Source: Sphingomonas sp.
Lineage (GTDB): Bacteria > Pseudomonadota > Alphaproteobacteria > Sphingomonadales > Sphingomonadaceae
Assembly (NCBI GenBank): GCA_003248865.1
Contig: QFPK01000016.1
Location: 76,241-140,240, forward strand
Direction: 5' to 3'
DNA: 64,000 nt
Of this stretch, positions 1 to 8,260 are shown piece after piece; the first letter of the stretch is position 1; each line of letters opens with the position of its first letter. The notes below the pieces were generated by a model. It was given only the letters and a program-made list of their open reading frames with translations. It searched no databases and had not been told where the DNA came from. Position numbers and translations under genes: made by a program.

Positions 1-265
1 GGCACACCCGGGCGATCGGGTCGTCCACCGCCTCTCGCGGCCTGCATTTCAGGCAGGCCCGGAACCCGGCCGCCTCGGCTGCATCCGGGTTCTCGAACCA
101 GCGCCGATTCTCGCGCAGCGCCGTGCGTGCCGCGCAACTGGGTCTACAGTATATCCCAGTCGTCACCACGCCGAACCAGAAACGCCCGTCGGCCGCACGA
201 TCTCGCGTCTCCACCGCGACATCGCGCCAGTCCTCGTTTGCGGGCTGTTGGCGCATCTCCACCAT
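1..265 (-). CDS. ada: Ada DNA repair methyltransferase/regulator, N-terminal part (cut by window edge)
   Basis: The first 88 residues of a leftward gene match the N-terminal zinc domain of Ada, which accepts a methyl group from DNA methylphosphotriesters and then activates the adaptive response to alkylation. Four zinc-binding cysteines are visible: Cys40 and Cys44 in GIYCRPSC, and Cys71 and Cys74 in CLKC. Spacing equals that of E. coli Ada, where the first of the four is the methyl acceptor. The Arg-rich stretch between them and the AAGFRAC motif are typical. The start at 265 follows a GGAACGGAAAGG purine tract; another in-frame ATG lies 12 codons upstream (301). The AraC-type HTH and the O6-methylguanine transferase domain, if present, lie outside the window, so an Ada-domain protein lacking the transferase cannot be excluded. 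It is divergent from the acyl-CoA dehydrogenase gene. Confidence 0.85.
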   Translation of the reverse strand, partial: MVEMRQQPANEDWRDVAVETRDRAADGRFWFGVVTTGIYCRPSCAARTALRENRRWFENPDAAEAAGFRACLKCRPREAVDDPIARVC

Positions 266-434
266 GTTCGGGCCTTTCCGTTCCAGATTGCCCGCACCCA
301 TTGCCCCGTCAAGCGCACGGCTGCGCCTCGTATCTTGCGCCCAATTCCACATTCCGCGCTCGCCACCCTCCCCACCCCTACAGGTGGCGAACCCGTCCGC
401 TTGTGGCATCGCGGCTTCCAACAGGAGAAACGAC

Positions 435-1577
435 ATGCTCGATATCAGCCGCCGCACTGCCTTCGATGAAGACCTGAACGGGTTCCGCGATCAGGTCCGC
501 AAATTCTACGACAAGCACCTCACCCCCAATCTAGACCGCTGGGAGGAGGAAGGCCTCGTCGGCCGCGACTTCTGGCTGGCCTGCGGCGAAGCCGGCCTGC
601 TCTGCCCCACGGTGCCTGAGGAATATGGCGGCCTCGGCCTCGATTTCCGCTACAATGCCGTCATCGATGAGGAACTGTCCTATCTGGGCTCCTCGGCCGG
701 CATCACGCTGCAATCCGACATCGTCGCCGACTATATCGTCAACTACGGCTCCGACGAGCAGAAGGCGAAGTATCTGCCAAAGATGATCACGGGCGAATGC
801 ATCACCGCCATCGCGATGACGGAACCCGGCGCCGGATCAGACCTTCAGGGCGTGCGCACCACCGCCCGCCGGGACGGCAACCATTATGTGATCAACGGTT
901 CCAAAACCTACATCACCAACGGCCAGAACGCCGATCTCGTGATCGTCGTCGCCAAGACCAACCCGGATGCCGGCGCCAAGGGCACCAGCCTGATCCTCGT
1001 CGAAGCCGGAACGGCGGGCTTCACCAAGGGCCGCAACCTCGACAAGATCGGCCAGAACTCGGCCGACACGTCCGAGCTGTTCTTCGAGGATGTGCGCGTC
1101 CCCATCACCAACTGCCTCGGCGCGGAAAACCAGGGCTTCATCTACCTGATGAGCCAGCTGCCGCAGGAACGCCTCTCCATCGCCGTCTCCGCCATGGGCG
1201 GCGCCCAGCGGGCCTTCGATGAAGCGGTGAAGTTCGTCCGTGATCGCAAGGCGTTCGGCAAGAGCATCCTCGATTTCCAGAACACCCGCTTCGAACTGGC
1301 CGACATGAAGGCCAAGCTGCAGGTGGGCTGGGCGCACCTCGATGTCTGCCTCACAAAGCACATCGCAGGCGAACTGGATGCCTATGAAGGCGCTGCCGCC
1401 AAGCTCTGGCACAGCGATCTGCAATGGGAAATCTGCGACCGCTCGCTGCAGCTGCACGGCGGTGCGGGCTATATGAACGAATATCCCATCGCCCGTCTGT
1501 GGCGCGACGCCCGCGTGCAGCGCATCTATGGCGGCACCAACGAAATCATGAAGGAACTGATCGGCCGCTCGATCTGA
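435..1577 (+). CDS. acyl-CoA dehydrogenase, long-chain/isovaleryl type
   Basis: A 380-residue FAD enzyme of full family length, oxidising acyl-CoA to trans-2-enoyl-CoA in fatty-acid or branched-chain breakdown. Visible motifs are the flavin/substrate signature AMTEPGAGSDLQG (about residues 127-139), ITNGQNAD, and the C-terminal YGGTNEIMKELIGRSI. The C-terminal motif has Gly where short- and medium-chain enzymes carry the catalytic Glu. Instead Glu245 in LPQERL occupies the position used by long-chain and isovaleryl dehydrogenases, and the whole C-terminal half resembles that group. The start at 435 is chosen because ACAGGAGA lies 8 bases upstream and the homology begins there; the frame stays open upstream to 123 but the extra residues look unlike protein. 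The acyl chain preferred cannot be told from sequence. Confidence 0.9.
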   Translation: MLDISRRTAFDEDLNGFRDQVRKFYDKHLTPNLDRWEEEGLVGRDFWLACGEAGLLCPTVPEEYGGLGLDFRYNAVIDEELSYLGSSAGITLQSDIVADYIVNYGSDEQKAKYLPKMITGECITAIAMTEPGAGSDLQGVRTTARRDGNHYVINGSKTYITNGQNADLVIVVAKTNPDAGAKGTSLILVEAGTAGFTKGRNLDKIGQNSADTSELFFEDVRVPITNCLGAENQGFIYLMSQLPQERLSIAVSAMGGAQRAFDEAVKFVRDRKAFGKSILDFQNTRFELADMKAKLQVGWAHLDVCLTKHIAGELDAYEGAAAKLWHSDLQWEICDRSLQLHGGAGYMNEYPIARLWRDARVQRIYGGTNEIMKELIGRSI

Positions 1578-1590
1578 TCCCATCTCGGTG

Positions 1591-1615
1591 CGGGCGGCGG
1601 CATCGCCGCTGCCCG
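1591..1615. terminator. GC-rich hairpin between convergent genes
   Basis: An inverted repeat (CGGGCGGCGGC / GCCGCTGCCCG, one G-T mismatch) lies in the 44-bp gap between the acyl-CoA dehydrogenase and the leftward small exported protein. It has no T-tract on either side, so it would be an imperfect bidirectional terminator at best. Confidence 0.35.
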
Positions 1616-1621
1616 TATCCG

Positions 1622-2119
1622 TCAGATCTTGCAGCCCTTCGCCTGCGCACTGCCCTTCAGATAGGCCCTGCGCAACCAGCCGGACTGGATCGCCCCCTTC
1701 ACCTTGCGCTCATGCGCCTCGGCACCCGAAACCTTGCGTACGATGCCGGATCCGGGGATCAGCTTGCCGGCCGCCTTCTCCACCTCGCCCAGCGCGATCT
1801 CCCCGGCCGACTGGTCCGGCTTCGGCTTGATCTTGTCCAGGTCGGGCCCCAGCACGGCGTTCAGCTTCGCGATCTCCGCGGAATAGCTCTGGCAGCTGCT
1901 CAGCCCTTTCAACGAATAGGGCGCCTTTGCCGCAGCCTGCAGAACGGGCGGGATATCCTCCTTCACCACATTCATGTCCTTCAGCGGCTTGGTGACGATG
2001 TTTCCGGCCGTCGTTTCCACATCCTTGCCGGATTGCGCGAGCGCAGTGGCATTCAGGCACAACAGGCCCATGGCCGGCGCCCACACCCAGCTTGCCCGAA
2101 ACCAGTCCCTGCGCATCAT
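1622..2119 (-). CDS. small exported protein of unknown function
   Basis: About 165 residues, not recognised. An N-terminal signal peptide is visible: a basic MMRRDWFR start, a hydrophobic WAPAMGLLCLNATALA stretch and an ALA-Q cleavage site, placing it in the periplasm. The mature part is rich in Lys, Ala and Pro (KIKPKPDQ), has one Cys near residue 76 and one near the end (KGCKI), and no known catalytic motif. Start: two ATGs lie at 2119 and 2116, just after a GGGAGAGGG ribosome-binding tract; the frame is open further upstream but runs into gmk. It begins 17 bp after the gmk stop, so the two are probably cotranscribed. No function can be given. Confidence 0.7.
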   Translation of the reverse strand: MMRRDWFRASWVWAPAMGLLCLNATALAQSGKDVETTAGNIVTKPLKDMNVVKEDIPPVLQAAAKAPYSLKGLSSCQSYSAEIAKLNAVLGPDLDKIKPKPDQSAGEIALGEVEKAAGKLIPGSGIVRKVSGAEAHERKVKGAIQSGWLRRAYLKGSAQAKGCKI

Positions 2120-2136
2120 CCCTCTCCCGCTCGCGG

Positions 2137-2775
2137 CTATTCCCCGGTCAGCAAGTCCCGCACGAAGGCCGCCAGCCCGCGCTGCCGCTCGCGCCGTAGC
2201 CGCTCCGTCGTCAGGATTGAACGGATCTCGTGCAGGCACTGGCCCGGATCGTCGTTCACCAGGATATAATCATATTCCGCCCAGTGGCTGATCTCGTCAG
2301 CCGCACGGCTCATGCGCTGGGTGATCACCTCCGCACTGTCGGAGGCCCGGCTCTTCAGCCGGGATTCCAGCTCCTCAAGGCTGGGTGGCAACAGGAAGAT
2401 CGAAACCAGATCCCCGCCGGACTGGCTCTCGCGCAGCTGCTGCGTGCCCTGCCAGTCCACGTCGAACAGGATGTCCCGGCCTTCGCCCAGCGTGCGTTCC
2501 ACGGGCTCGCGCGGCGTGCCGTACCGGTTGCCGAACACCGTCGCCCATTCCAGGAACTGCCCGGTCTTCACCATATGGTCGAAGCGGTCCTGATCGACGA
2601 ACTGATAATCCTGGCCCTCGATCTCGCCCGTGCGCGGCTTGCGCGTCGTGGCCGAAACCGACAGCGAGATCTGTGGATCGGTCGCCAGCAGCCGCTTGGT
2701 CATGGTGGTCTTGCCAGCGCCGGAGGGGCTGGAGAGGACGAGCATCAGCCCGCGACGGGCACCGGGAATCGACAT
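2137..2775 (-). CDS. gmk: guanylate kinase
   Basis: A 212-residue cytoplasmic kinase that phosphorylates GMP to GDP with ATP in purine salvage and nucleotide supply. The P-loop SSPSGAGKTT is at about residues 15-24. It is followed by the GMP-binding segment (SVSATTRKPRTGEIEGQDY) and the FDVDWQGTQQL Walker-B-like region. Length and order match the family throughout. It heads a two-gene leftward unit with the small exported protein. The preceding gene on this strand, the serine hydrolase, ends about 78 bp upstream. Confidence 0.96.
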   Translation of the reverse strand: MSIPGARRGLMLVLSSPSGAGKTTMTKRLLATDPQISLSVSATTRKPRTGEIEGQDYQFVDQDRFDHMVKTGQFLEWATVFGNRYGTPREPVERTLGEGRDILFDVDWQGTQQLRESQSGGDLVSIFLLPPSLEELESRLKSRASDSAEVITQRMSRAADEISHWAEYDYILVNDDPGQCLHEIRSILTTERLRRERQRGLAAFVRDLLTGE

Positions 2776-2853
2776 GGAAAGGGACTAGAACATGCCGACG
2801 CCCGATGGAAGACATCTGCGGACGGGATCAGCGCAGGGAGTCAGCCCAGGGGG

Positions 2854-4557
2854 TCAACTCTGACGGATCAGCGCTTCCCCCGAAAAGCTGAAGCGCTGCG
2901 CCTGCCCGTTCACGAAGCCGTCGAACCAGGCCCGTTCCTGCACGGCCGCCGGATTGGCGGACCGCCAGCTGCCGTCGGCATGCGGCACGATCTCGCCCAT
3001 GCCGTCGATCAGCAGCTTGTCCCCACGCGCAACCAGCATGACGGAGCCGACCCAGGGATCGTTGGACAGATAGCGCCCGGCGAGCCCGGCCAGCTTCGGA
3101 TTGACGGCGGGCTGCGCCGGCACGGCATCGCGCCCCAGCAGCCGGCTGCCCCACCACAGCCGCTCCGCCCTGCCCGTCTCGCCTTCGAACTCCAGCACAT
3201 GAAGGCTCAGCAAGGGGTGATCGGTCACGAAGCTGCGTGGCCCAACCGCCCGCAACCGCCCGCTCGCCCCACCTGATGCGACGGACAATTTGCCCGCGCT
3301 CTCGCTCACGGTCAGGTCCAGGCCGCCCGGCCCCGCCCAGCGCCCGGTCACATTCGCGGGTTCAGCCACCGGTGGCAGCGTCTCCGCCTTAGGCGCGTCC
3401 GGCAGAGCCGTCCCCGCCGCCAGCGCACGCACCAGCTGCACGCCATAGGCCGTGACCTTGCGCGGCCTGTAGCCGTCGAACCCGGTGAAGTTCACGCTGG
3501 CGAAGGCGCCGCCGCCCGTGCCCACATCCACCGTCAGCGCGGACGAGAAGGTGATCATGCCGCCCGTGTGGTGCAGCACCGGCTTGCCGTCCACATCGAA
3601 GCCGGCGAGCCCCATGCCATATTTCGCGGTCGGCCCGAAATCCGGCGCCACCACCACGGGCGTCACGAACCGCCTGGCACTGGCTGGAGTCAGCACAGGC
3701 TGGGCCGCGCCGGTCGCGCAGGCCCCGATGAACTGCACCCATTTGGCCATATCGGCCGGCGTGGACGCGACGGACCCGGCCGCCCGCTCGATATCCAGCC
3801 AGCTTCCCTCCACCAGCGGATCGCCCGGGAACCAGGCCCGGTCCGACTTCAGCGGCCCATAGGCGCTGGCGAAGCGCACCCGGTCCTTCGTCAGGATCAC
3901 CGGCTCAGAGGCGGACATGCCCAGCGGCGCGAACACCAGCTGCCGGATGGCCGTCGGGAAATCCTGCCCGCTGGCGCGCTGGATCAGCCAGGCCAGCGCA
4001 TCATAGCCGCTGTTGGAATAATGGAAGCGCTCGCCGGGGGTGGTTGCGCTCCACAGCTTCCCGCCCGTCTCGCGCGGGAACGGCGGCGCATTGCCCGGGA
4101 ATCCGGCCGCATGGTTGATGATATGCGCGGTCGTCACCCGCTTGTCCGCGATCGGCATGTCGGGCGCGAAATCCAGCACCGGCCGGTCCAGATCGATCTT
4201 GCCCTGATCCGCCAGCCGCAGCAGCGCGACCGCCACGAAGCTCTTCGAAATCGAGCCGATCTGGAACAGATGCGCCGTCGTCACCGGCGCCCGCCGGTCC
4301 AGATTGGCAAGGCCGACCGCCGCAGTCGCGACTTCCCCGGCCCCGCTCCGCAGAGACAGGCTGATCGCCGGAAATCCCCAGGCGCCGATGTCAGCTTCCG
4401 CAAACGCCACGAGGCGGTCGAACGCAGCCCGGAAGGCGGGACTCACGCCGTTGGCCTCAACCTGCACCGGCACGGTCGCGGCAAACGCCGGCCGCATTGC
4501 CAGTACCCCACCGGCCAGTGCACCCCCAGCCAGCAGCGTCCGCCTCGCGATGTTCAT
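2854..4557 (-). CDS. exported serine hydrolase of the beta-lactamase/class C PBP family
   Basis: A 567-residue protein whose N-terminal two thirds carry the complete class C beta-lactamase/DD-peptidase catalytic set. This is Ser102-x-x-Lys105 in GSISKS, Tyr181-Ser-Asn183 and His331-Thr-Gly333 (the KTG equivalent). The N-terminus (MNIARRTLLAGGALAGGV...AFA) is a twin-arginine-like signal peptide, so it acts in the periplasm. The C-terminal ~150 residues form a separate beta-rich region without known motifs, as in many esterase or peptidase members. Such proteins hydrolyse esters, D-amino peptides or beta-lactams, and the substrate is not predictable here; calling it a resistance enzyme would be unjustified. 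It begins 3 bp after the fumC stop, so it is likely the last or middle gene of a leftward sspB-fumC unit. Confidence 0.85.
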   Translation of the reverse strand: MNIARRTLLAGGALAGGVLAMRPAFAATVPVQVEANGVSPAFRAAFDRLVAFAEADIGAWGFPAISLSLRSGAGEVATAAVGLANLDRRAPVTTAHLFQIGSISKSFVAVALLRLADQGKIDLDRPVLDFAPDMPIADKRVTTAHIINHAAGFPGNAPPFPRETGGKLWSATTPGERFHYSNSGYDALAWLIQRASGQDFPTAIRQLVFAPLGMSASEPVILTKDRVRFASAYGPLKSDRAWFPGDPLVEGSWLDIERAAGSVASTPADMAKWVQFIGACATGAAQPVLTPASARRFVTPVVVAPDFGPTAKYGMGLAGFDVDGKPVLHHTGGMITFSSALTVDVGTGGGAFASVNFTGFDGYRPRKVTAYGVQLVRALAAGTALPDAPKAETLPPVAEPANVTGRWAGPGGLDLTVSESAGKLSVASGGASGRLRAVGPRSFVTDHPLLSLHVLEFEGETGRAERLWWGSRLLGRDAVPAQPAVNPKLAGLAGRYLSNDPWVGSVMLVARGDKLLIDGMGEIVPHADGSWRSANPAAVQERAWFDGFVNGQAQRFSFSGEALIRQS

Positions 4558-4560
4558 GTA

Positions 4561-5949
4561 TCAGCCCCCTGTTGTCATTGTCTCCGGGCGGACCAGCCGC
4601 CGGAATTGTTCTTCGGTCACATGCCCCAGCTTCAGGCCGGCCTCCAGCAGGGTTGACCCCTCCTTGTGCGCCAGCTTGGCGATGTCGGCCGCCCGGTCAT
4701 AGCCGATCTCGGGCGCAAGCGCCGTCACCAGCATCAACGACCGTTCCACCAGCTCGGCGATCCGCCCCCTGTTGGGCTGCAACCCGTCCACGCAACGCTC
4801 CGCGAAACTCACCATCCCGGTCGCCAGCAGATCGATGGAACGAAGCACATTCGCCCCGATCAGCGGCTTGAACACGTTCAGCTCCAGATGGCCCTGCAAC
4901 CCGCCCACGGTCACCGCCACATGGTTCCCCATCACCTGCGCCGACACCATGGTCAGCATCTCGCACTGGGTGGGGTTCACCTTACCCGGCATGATCGAAC
5001 TGCCCGGCTCGTTCGCGGGCAGGTCCAGCTCGCCCAACCCGGATCGCGGGCCAGAACCCAGCAGCCTTATGTCATTGGCGATCTTGGTCAGCGCCACGGC
5101 CAGGCTGTTCAGCCGCCCGGAGAAATCCACCAGCGTGTCGTTGCTGGCCAGCGCCTCGAACTTGTTCGGCGCCGTCTCGAAGGCAAGCCCGGTCAGCCCG
5201 CTCATTTCCGTTGCGAATTCCGCGCCGAAACCTTCGGGCGCGTTCAGCCCGGTGCCAACCGCAGTCCCGCCCTGCGCCAGCCGGGACAGGGCGTGGGTCA
5301 CGAACGGCTCGGTGCGCACCCGCGCCAGCTTCAGCTGGGCGGCATAACCGGAAAACTCCTGCCCCAGCGTCAGCGGGGTCGCATCCTGCAAATGGGTGCG
5401 CCCGATCTTCACGATGTCGGACCAGCTCTCGGCCTTGGCGACCAGCGCCGATTCCAGCCGCTCCAGCGCAGGCAGCAGCTTCCGCCGGGCGGCCAGCACG
5501 GCCGCCACATGCAGCGCGGTCGGGAAACTGTCGTTGCTGCTCTGCCCCATGTTCACATGGTCATTGGGGTGAACCGGGCTCTTGCCGCCGCGCCTGCCAG
5601 TCAGCAGCTCGTTGGCGCGCCCGGCGATCACCTCGTTGACGTTCATGTTGCTCTGGGTGCCGCTGCCGGTCTGCCAGATCACCAGCGGGAATTGATCGTC
5701 CAGCTTGCCGGAAGCCACTTCGGCGGCGGCCGCCTCGATCGCATCGGCAAGTTCAGCGGAAAGTCCGTGGCGGCGGTTCACCCGCGCCGCGGCTTGCTTC
5801 ACCAGCGCCAGCGCGTGCACGATGCCGATCGGCATGTGCTCGGTGGCGCCGAAGGGGAAATTCTCGATGGAGCGCTGGGTCTGGGCACCCCAATAGGCGG
5901 TTTCGGGCACCTCGATGGCGCCCAGACTATCCGTTTCGGTACGGCTCAC
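4561..5949 (-). CDS. fumC: class II fumarate hydratase
   Basis: A 462-residue iron-free fumarase that interconverts fumarate and L-malate in the TCA cycle. Hallmarks are TGSGTQSNMNVNEV (residues ~94-107), HPNDHVNMGQSSND (127-140), GRTHLQDATP with His186, and the flexible-loop signature GSSIMPGKVNP (316-326) with catalytic Ser318. These positions are close to those of E. coli FumC. It starts with GTG, and that codon overlaps the stop of the SspB-like gene by 4 bp (GTGA), implying translational coupling. Confidence 0.97.
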   Translation of the reverse strand: MSRTETDSLGAIEVPETAYWGAQTQRSIENFPFGATEHMPIGIVHALALVKQAAARVNRRHGLSAELADAIEAAAAEVASGKLDDQFPLVIWQTGSGTQSNMNVNEVIAGRANELLTGRRGGKSPVHPNDHVNMGQSSNDSFPTALHVAAVLAARRKLLPALERLESALVAKAESWSDIVKIGRTHLQDATPLTLGQEFSGYAAQLKLARVRTEPFVTHALSRLAQGGTAVGTGLNAPEGFGAEFATEMSGLTGLAFETAPNKFEALASNDTLVDFSGRLNSLAVALTKIANDIRLLGSGPRSGLGELDLPANEPGSSIMPGKVNPTQCEMLTMVSAQVMGNHVAVTVGGLQGHLELNVFKPLIGANVLRSIDLLATGMVSFAERCVDGLQPNRGRIAELVERSLMLVTALAPEIGYDRAADIAKLAHKEGSTLLEAGLKLGHVTEEQFRRLVRPETMTTGG

Positions 5950-6434
5950 TTCTTCCGCTTGAAATCGAACGAGACGACGTTCGATCCGGATTCGCTTTCC
6001 ACCACCACGGGCGGCGGCGGCTCATCCACAGGCTCGGGCATCACCACGGTGAACTGCAGGGCGAAGTTCACGGCTGGATCCACGAAGCCGGTGATCGCGC
6101 GATAGGGGATCGAAAGCTTGGCCGGCACCTGGTTGAAGGTCAGCCCCACCTCGAAATGCTCGTCATCCACCAGCAGGTCCCAGTAACGGTGCTGCAGAAC
6201 GACGGTCATCTCCTCGGGGTAACGCTCCAGCAGATGCTTGGGCATGTCGACACCCGGAAAGCGAGTGCGGAAGGCGATGAAGAAGTGGTGCGCACCCGGC
6301 AGGCCGCCACCCGTGGCGACATCGCCCAGCACCCGCCGCACCACCTGGCGCAGCGAATCCTGCACGATCTCATCATAGGGGATGAGGCTGTCGGGCGGTT
6401 CCTGATTCTCGGGCGGCTCGGTCACAGGCCACAA
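5946..6434 (-). CDS. sspB: SspB-like ClpXP adaptor
   Basis: A protein of about 160 residues matching alphaproteobacterial SspB, which tethers ssrA-tagged proteins to ClpXP. The core from IPYDEIVQDSLRQVVRRVL through HHFFIAFRT, YPEEMTVVLQHRYWDL and the FEVGLTFNQVPAKLSIPY segment fits the family. The acidic/proline-rich tail ends in VVSFDFKRKK, which resembles the ClpX-binding tail. Start is uncertain: no ATG is available, TTG at 6434 has AGGG at good spacing, and GTG at 6425 would give MTEPPENQ. Its neighbour upstream is the tmRNA gene, the source of its ligand. It is translationally coupled to fumC downstream. Confidence 0.85.
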   Translation of the reverse strand: MWPVTEPPENQEPPDSLIPYDEIVQDSLRQVVRRVLGDVATGGGLPGAHHFFIAFRTRFPGVDMPKHLLERYPEEMTVVLQHRYWDLLVDDEHFEVGLTFNQVPAKLSIPYRAITGFVDPAVNFALQFTVVMPEPVDEPPPPVVVESESGSNVVSFDFKRKK

Positions 6435-6472
6435 GTGGCCCTGACGCAGAAGGGCGTCAAGGCCGCAGGCGG

Positions 6473-6634
6473 CTGTGATTAGCGCAAAGCGCTAACTCAC
6501 AGACTCGCAGAAGGCCCGGCCGGCGGAATCGGCGATCTCTATCGCCGATCCGTCCGACGAGTCCGGCTTTGCCGGACCCCTTCTTCTTTTTTCTTCTTAG
6601 AATCCAAGCCGGACTCGCGCGGCTCAGCCGCGCG
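6473..6634. repeat. cluster of four hairpins with overlapping alternative pairing
   Basis: Noncoding stretch between sspB and the tmRNA. Four inverted repeats follow one another: 6473-6502 (CTGTGATTAGCGC with one bulge), 6528-6549 (ATCGGCGAT, 9 bp, CTCT loop), 6561-6577 (GTCCGGC, TTT loop), and 6616-6634 (CGCGCGGC, TCA loop). In addition, 6558-6569 (CGAGTCCGGCTT) is exactly complementary to 6606-6617, so it can pair with either 6571-6577 or 6606-6617. A pyrimidine tract with six Ts lies at 6581-6597, so on the + strand the third hairpin looks like a rho-independent terminator, though no + gene is recognised upstream. Confidence 0.6.
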
Positions 6635-6689
6635 GCCGGCCCTCAACGTCAGCAGATCATCGCCAAAGCAGTTGGGGGGTTCTGTTGCC

Positions 6690-7051
6690 CGGCCCCCCCA
6701 GGCCGCTGGAATCCGATTCTGTTACCGGGTTCGGCCCGAACCCTGCTCAAGCCTAATAACCAAGGGCGTTAGCCCAACAGGTTACGCAGCAATCGCAAAT
6801 GCCTCGTTGTCGTTGGCATTTGTAGGTTTTGAACAGTTTAACGGCGTTTTCAGGCCGGGCAAAAATACCGTCGTTCCGCACACGTCTATCCTGGTTCGGC
6901 CCCGTCAGAGCCAGCCATCCCTCTCAGGAACAGGCCGGTTTTGGTGGAGCCGCCGGGTACTGCCCCCGGGTCCGCTGTGAGTACTGGTACGGCATCATTC
7001 ATCACCATCTCCGCCCGAAGGCGGCAGCGCGGATATAGATGTCATCGCCCC
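6690..7051 (-). ncRNA. ssrA: two-piece (permuted) tmRNA
   Basis: tmRNA rescues stalled ribosomes and adds a degradation tag. The gene is circularly permuted as in alphaproteobacteria. The acceptor piece comes first (about 7051-6942) and ends in GGCTCCACCA with an encoded CCA at 6942. A spacer of about 38 nt follows, then the coding piece starts at 6903 with GGGGCCG, whose seven bases pair with CGGCTCC of the acceptor piece. The tag reading frame is 6817-6782: GCC AAC GAC AAC GAG GCA TTT GCG ATT GCT GCG TAA, i.e. ANDNEAFAIAA and stop. A UUCG-capped hairpin (CCGCC/GGCGG) sits in the acceptor piece. The outer ends, especially the 3' end of the coding piece near 6690, are estimates. A possible -10 (GATAAT, 7074-7069) overlaps the stop codon of the upstream glycosyltransferase gene; no good -35 was seen. 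Confidence 0.92.
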
Positions 7052-7069
7052 GAAATGTAAGGGCTGCGA

Positions 7070-8218
7070 TTATCGGTGCTCGGTCAGCCGGAAATAGCGG
7101 TCGATCACCGCATCGTTGATCGCATCCCAGTCATAGGCCTGGGCCCGCACGAAACTCGCCTCGCCATGCGCCCGGCGCAGGTCGGGGCGCCGCACATAGG
7201 CTTCCAGCGCATCGGCATAGGCGCCGATATCGCCCGGCGGCACCAGCCGGCCAGAGGCGCCGTCCGCCACCAGCGACGTCGCGCCAGTCGCCATCGCGGC
7301 CACAGGCGGTACGGCGCAAGCCATTGCCTCCAGCGTCACATTGCCAAAGGTCTCGGTCACGCTGGGGTTCAGGAACATGTCGAACCCGGCATAGGCCCGC
7401 CCCAGGTCGCGGCCGGTCTGGAAACCCAGGAATACCCCGTCCGGCACCTCCGCCTCGAACTCCTCGCGCGCCGGGCCGTCGCCCACCACCATCAGCCGGT
7501 GTTCCACCCCACGCGTCCGCAACTCGGCCGTGATGGCCGCCACCACGTCCAGCCCCTTTTCCCGCACCAGACGCCCCACGAAACCGATCACCGGCACGTC
7601 GTCGGCAATGCCCAGCCCGCGCCGCCAGCCCATGTCGCGCGCCAGCGGACTGAAGATCTGCCGGTCCACGCCCCGGCTCCAGATCCGCACCTTTTCCGAA
7701 TAGCCCTCGGCCCGCAGCACATCGGCCATGCTGTCGGACGGCGCATAGATTTCGGTCAGGTCGCCGTAAAAGCTCTTCAGCAACCGCTCCACGCCGCGCC
7801 GGATGAAACCCATCTTGTAATAATCGAAATAGGTCTCGAACCGGGTGTGCACGGACGCCACCACCGGCAGCCCCTGCCCCTGCCCCCATTTCTTGGCATC
7901 ATGCCCCAGCCAGTCCGGCGCAGACAGATGCACGATGTCGGGATCGAACGTCTCCAGGTCCGCCTTCACCGCCCGCGGCAACCCCAGCGCCACCCGATAC
8001 TCGCCCCGGCCGGGGATCGGCACAGACGGCACACCGATCAGCGTCCCGGTCGGCTCGAAGGCGGGGTGGTCAACCACCGGCGCATAAATGCGCACATCCA
8101 GCCCGCGCGCGATCATCCGCCCCACAAGCCGGTTCAGCGCCTGATTGGCGCCATCCTTCACATAATTATAATTGCCCGAGAACAGCGCAACGCGCAGCGG
8201 CCGAGATCCGACTTCCAT
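7070..8218 (-). CDS. GT4-family glycosyltransferase
   Basis: A 382-residue GT-B fold retaining glycosyltransferase. The C-terminal nucleotide-sugar half shows FVGRLVREKGLD (about 213-224), VVGDGPAREEFE and the EX7E motif Glu289...Glu297 in TETFGNVTLEAM. The N-terminal half has the acceptor-side motifs DGANQALNRL and SVHTRFETYF. Closest in feel are enzymes transferring mannose or glucuronate-type sugars to diacylglycerol or phosphatidylinositol-like acceptors (MgtA/PimB-like group), but donor and acceptor cannot be fixed. No membrane span is visible; it would work at the inner face of the cytoplasmic membrane. The stop codon overlaps a likely -10 box for the tmRNA. Confidence 0.88.
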   Translation of the reverse strand: MEVGSRPLRVALFSGNYNYVKDGANQALNRLVGRMIARGLDVRIYAPVVDHPAFEPTGTLIGVPSVPIPGRGEYRVALGLPRAVKADLETFDPDIVHLSAPDWLGHDAKKWGQGQGLPVVASVHTRFETYFDYYKMGFIRRGVERLLKSFYGDLTEIYAPSDSMADVLRAEGYSEKVRIWSRGVDRQIFSPLARDMGWRRGLGIADDVPVIGFVGRLVREKGLDVVAAITAELRTRGVEHRLMVVGDGPAREEFEAEVPDGVFLGFQTGRDLGRAYAGFDMFLNPSVTETFGNVTLEAMACAVPPVAAMATGATSLVADGASGRLVPPGDIGAYADALEAYVRRPDLRRAHGEASFVRAQAYDWDAINDAVIDRYFRLTEHR

Positions 8219-8260
8219 AGCCGCCCGCTAGAACCGGACTGTGGCGGGGATGCGGCAAAA

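Noticed and set aside
2854..4557. Calling the serine hydrolase a beta-lactam resistance enzyme
   Set aside because: The SxxK, YSN and HTG motifs are shared with esterases and peptidases of this fold; nothing specific for lactam hydrolysis is visible.
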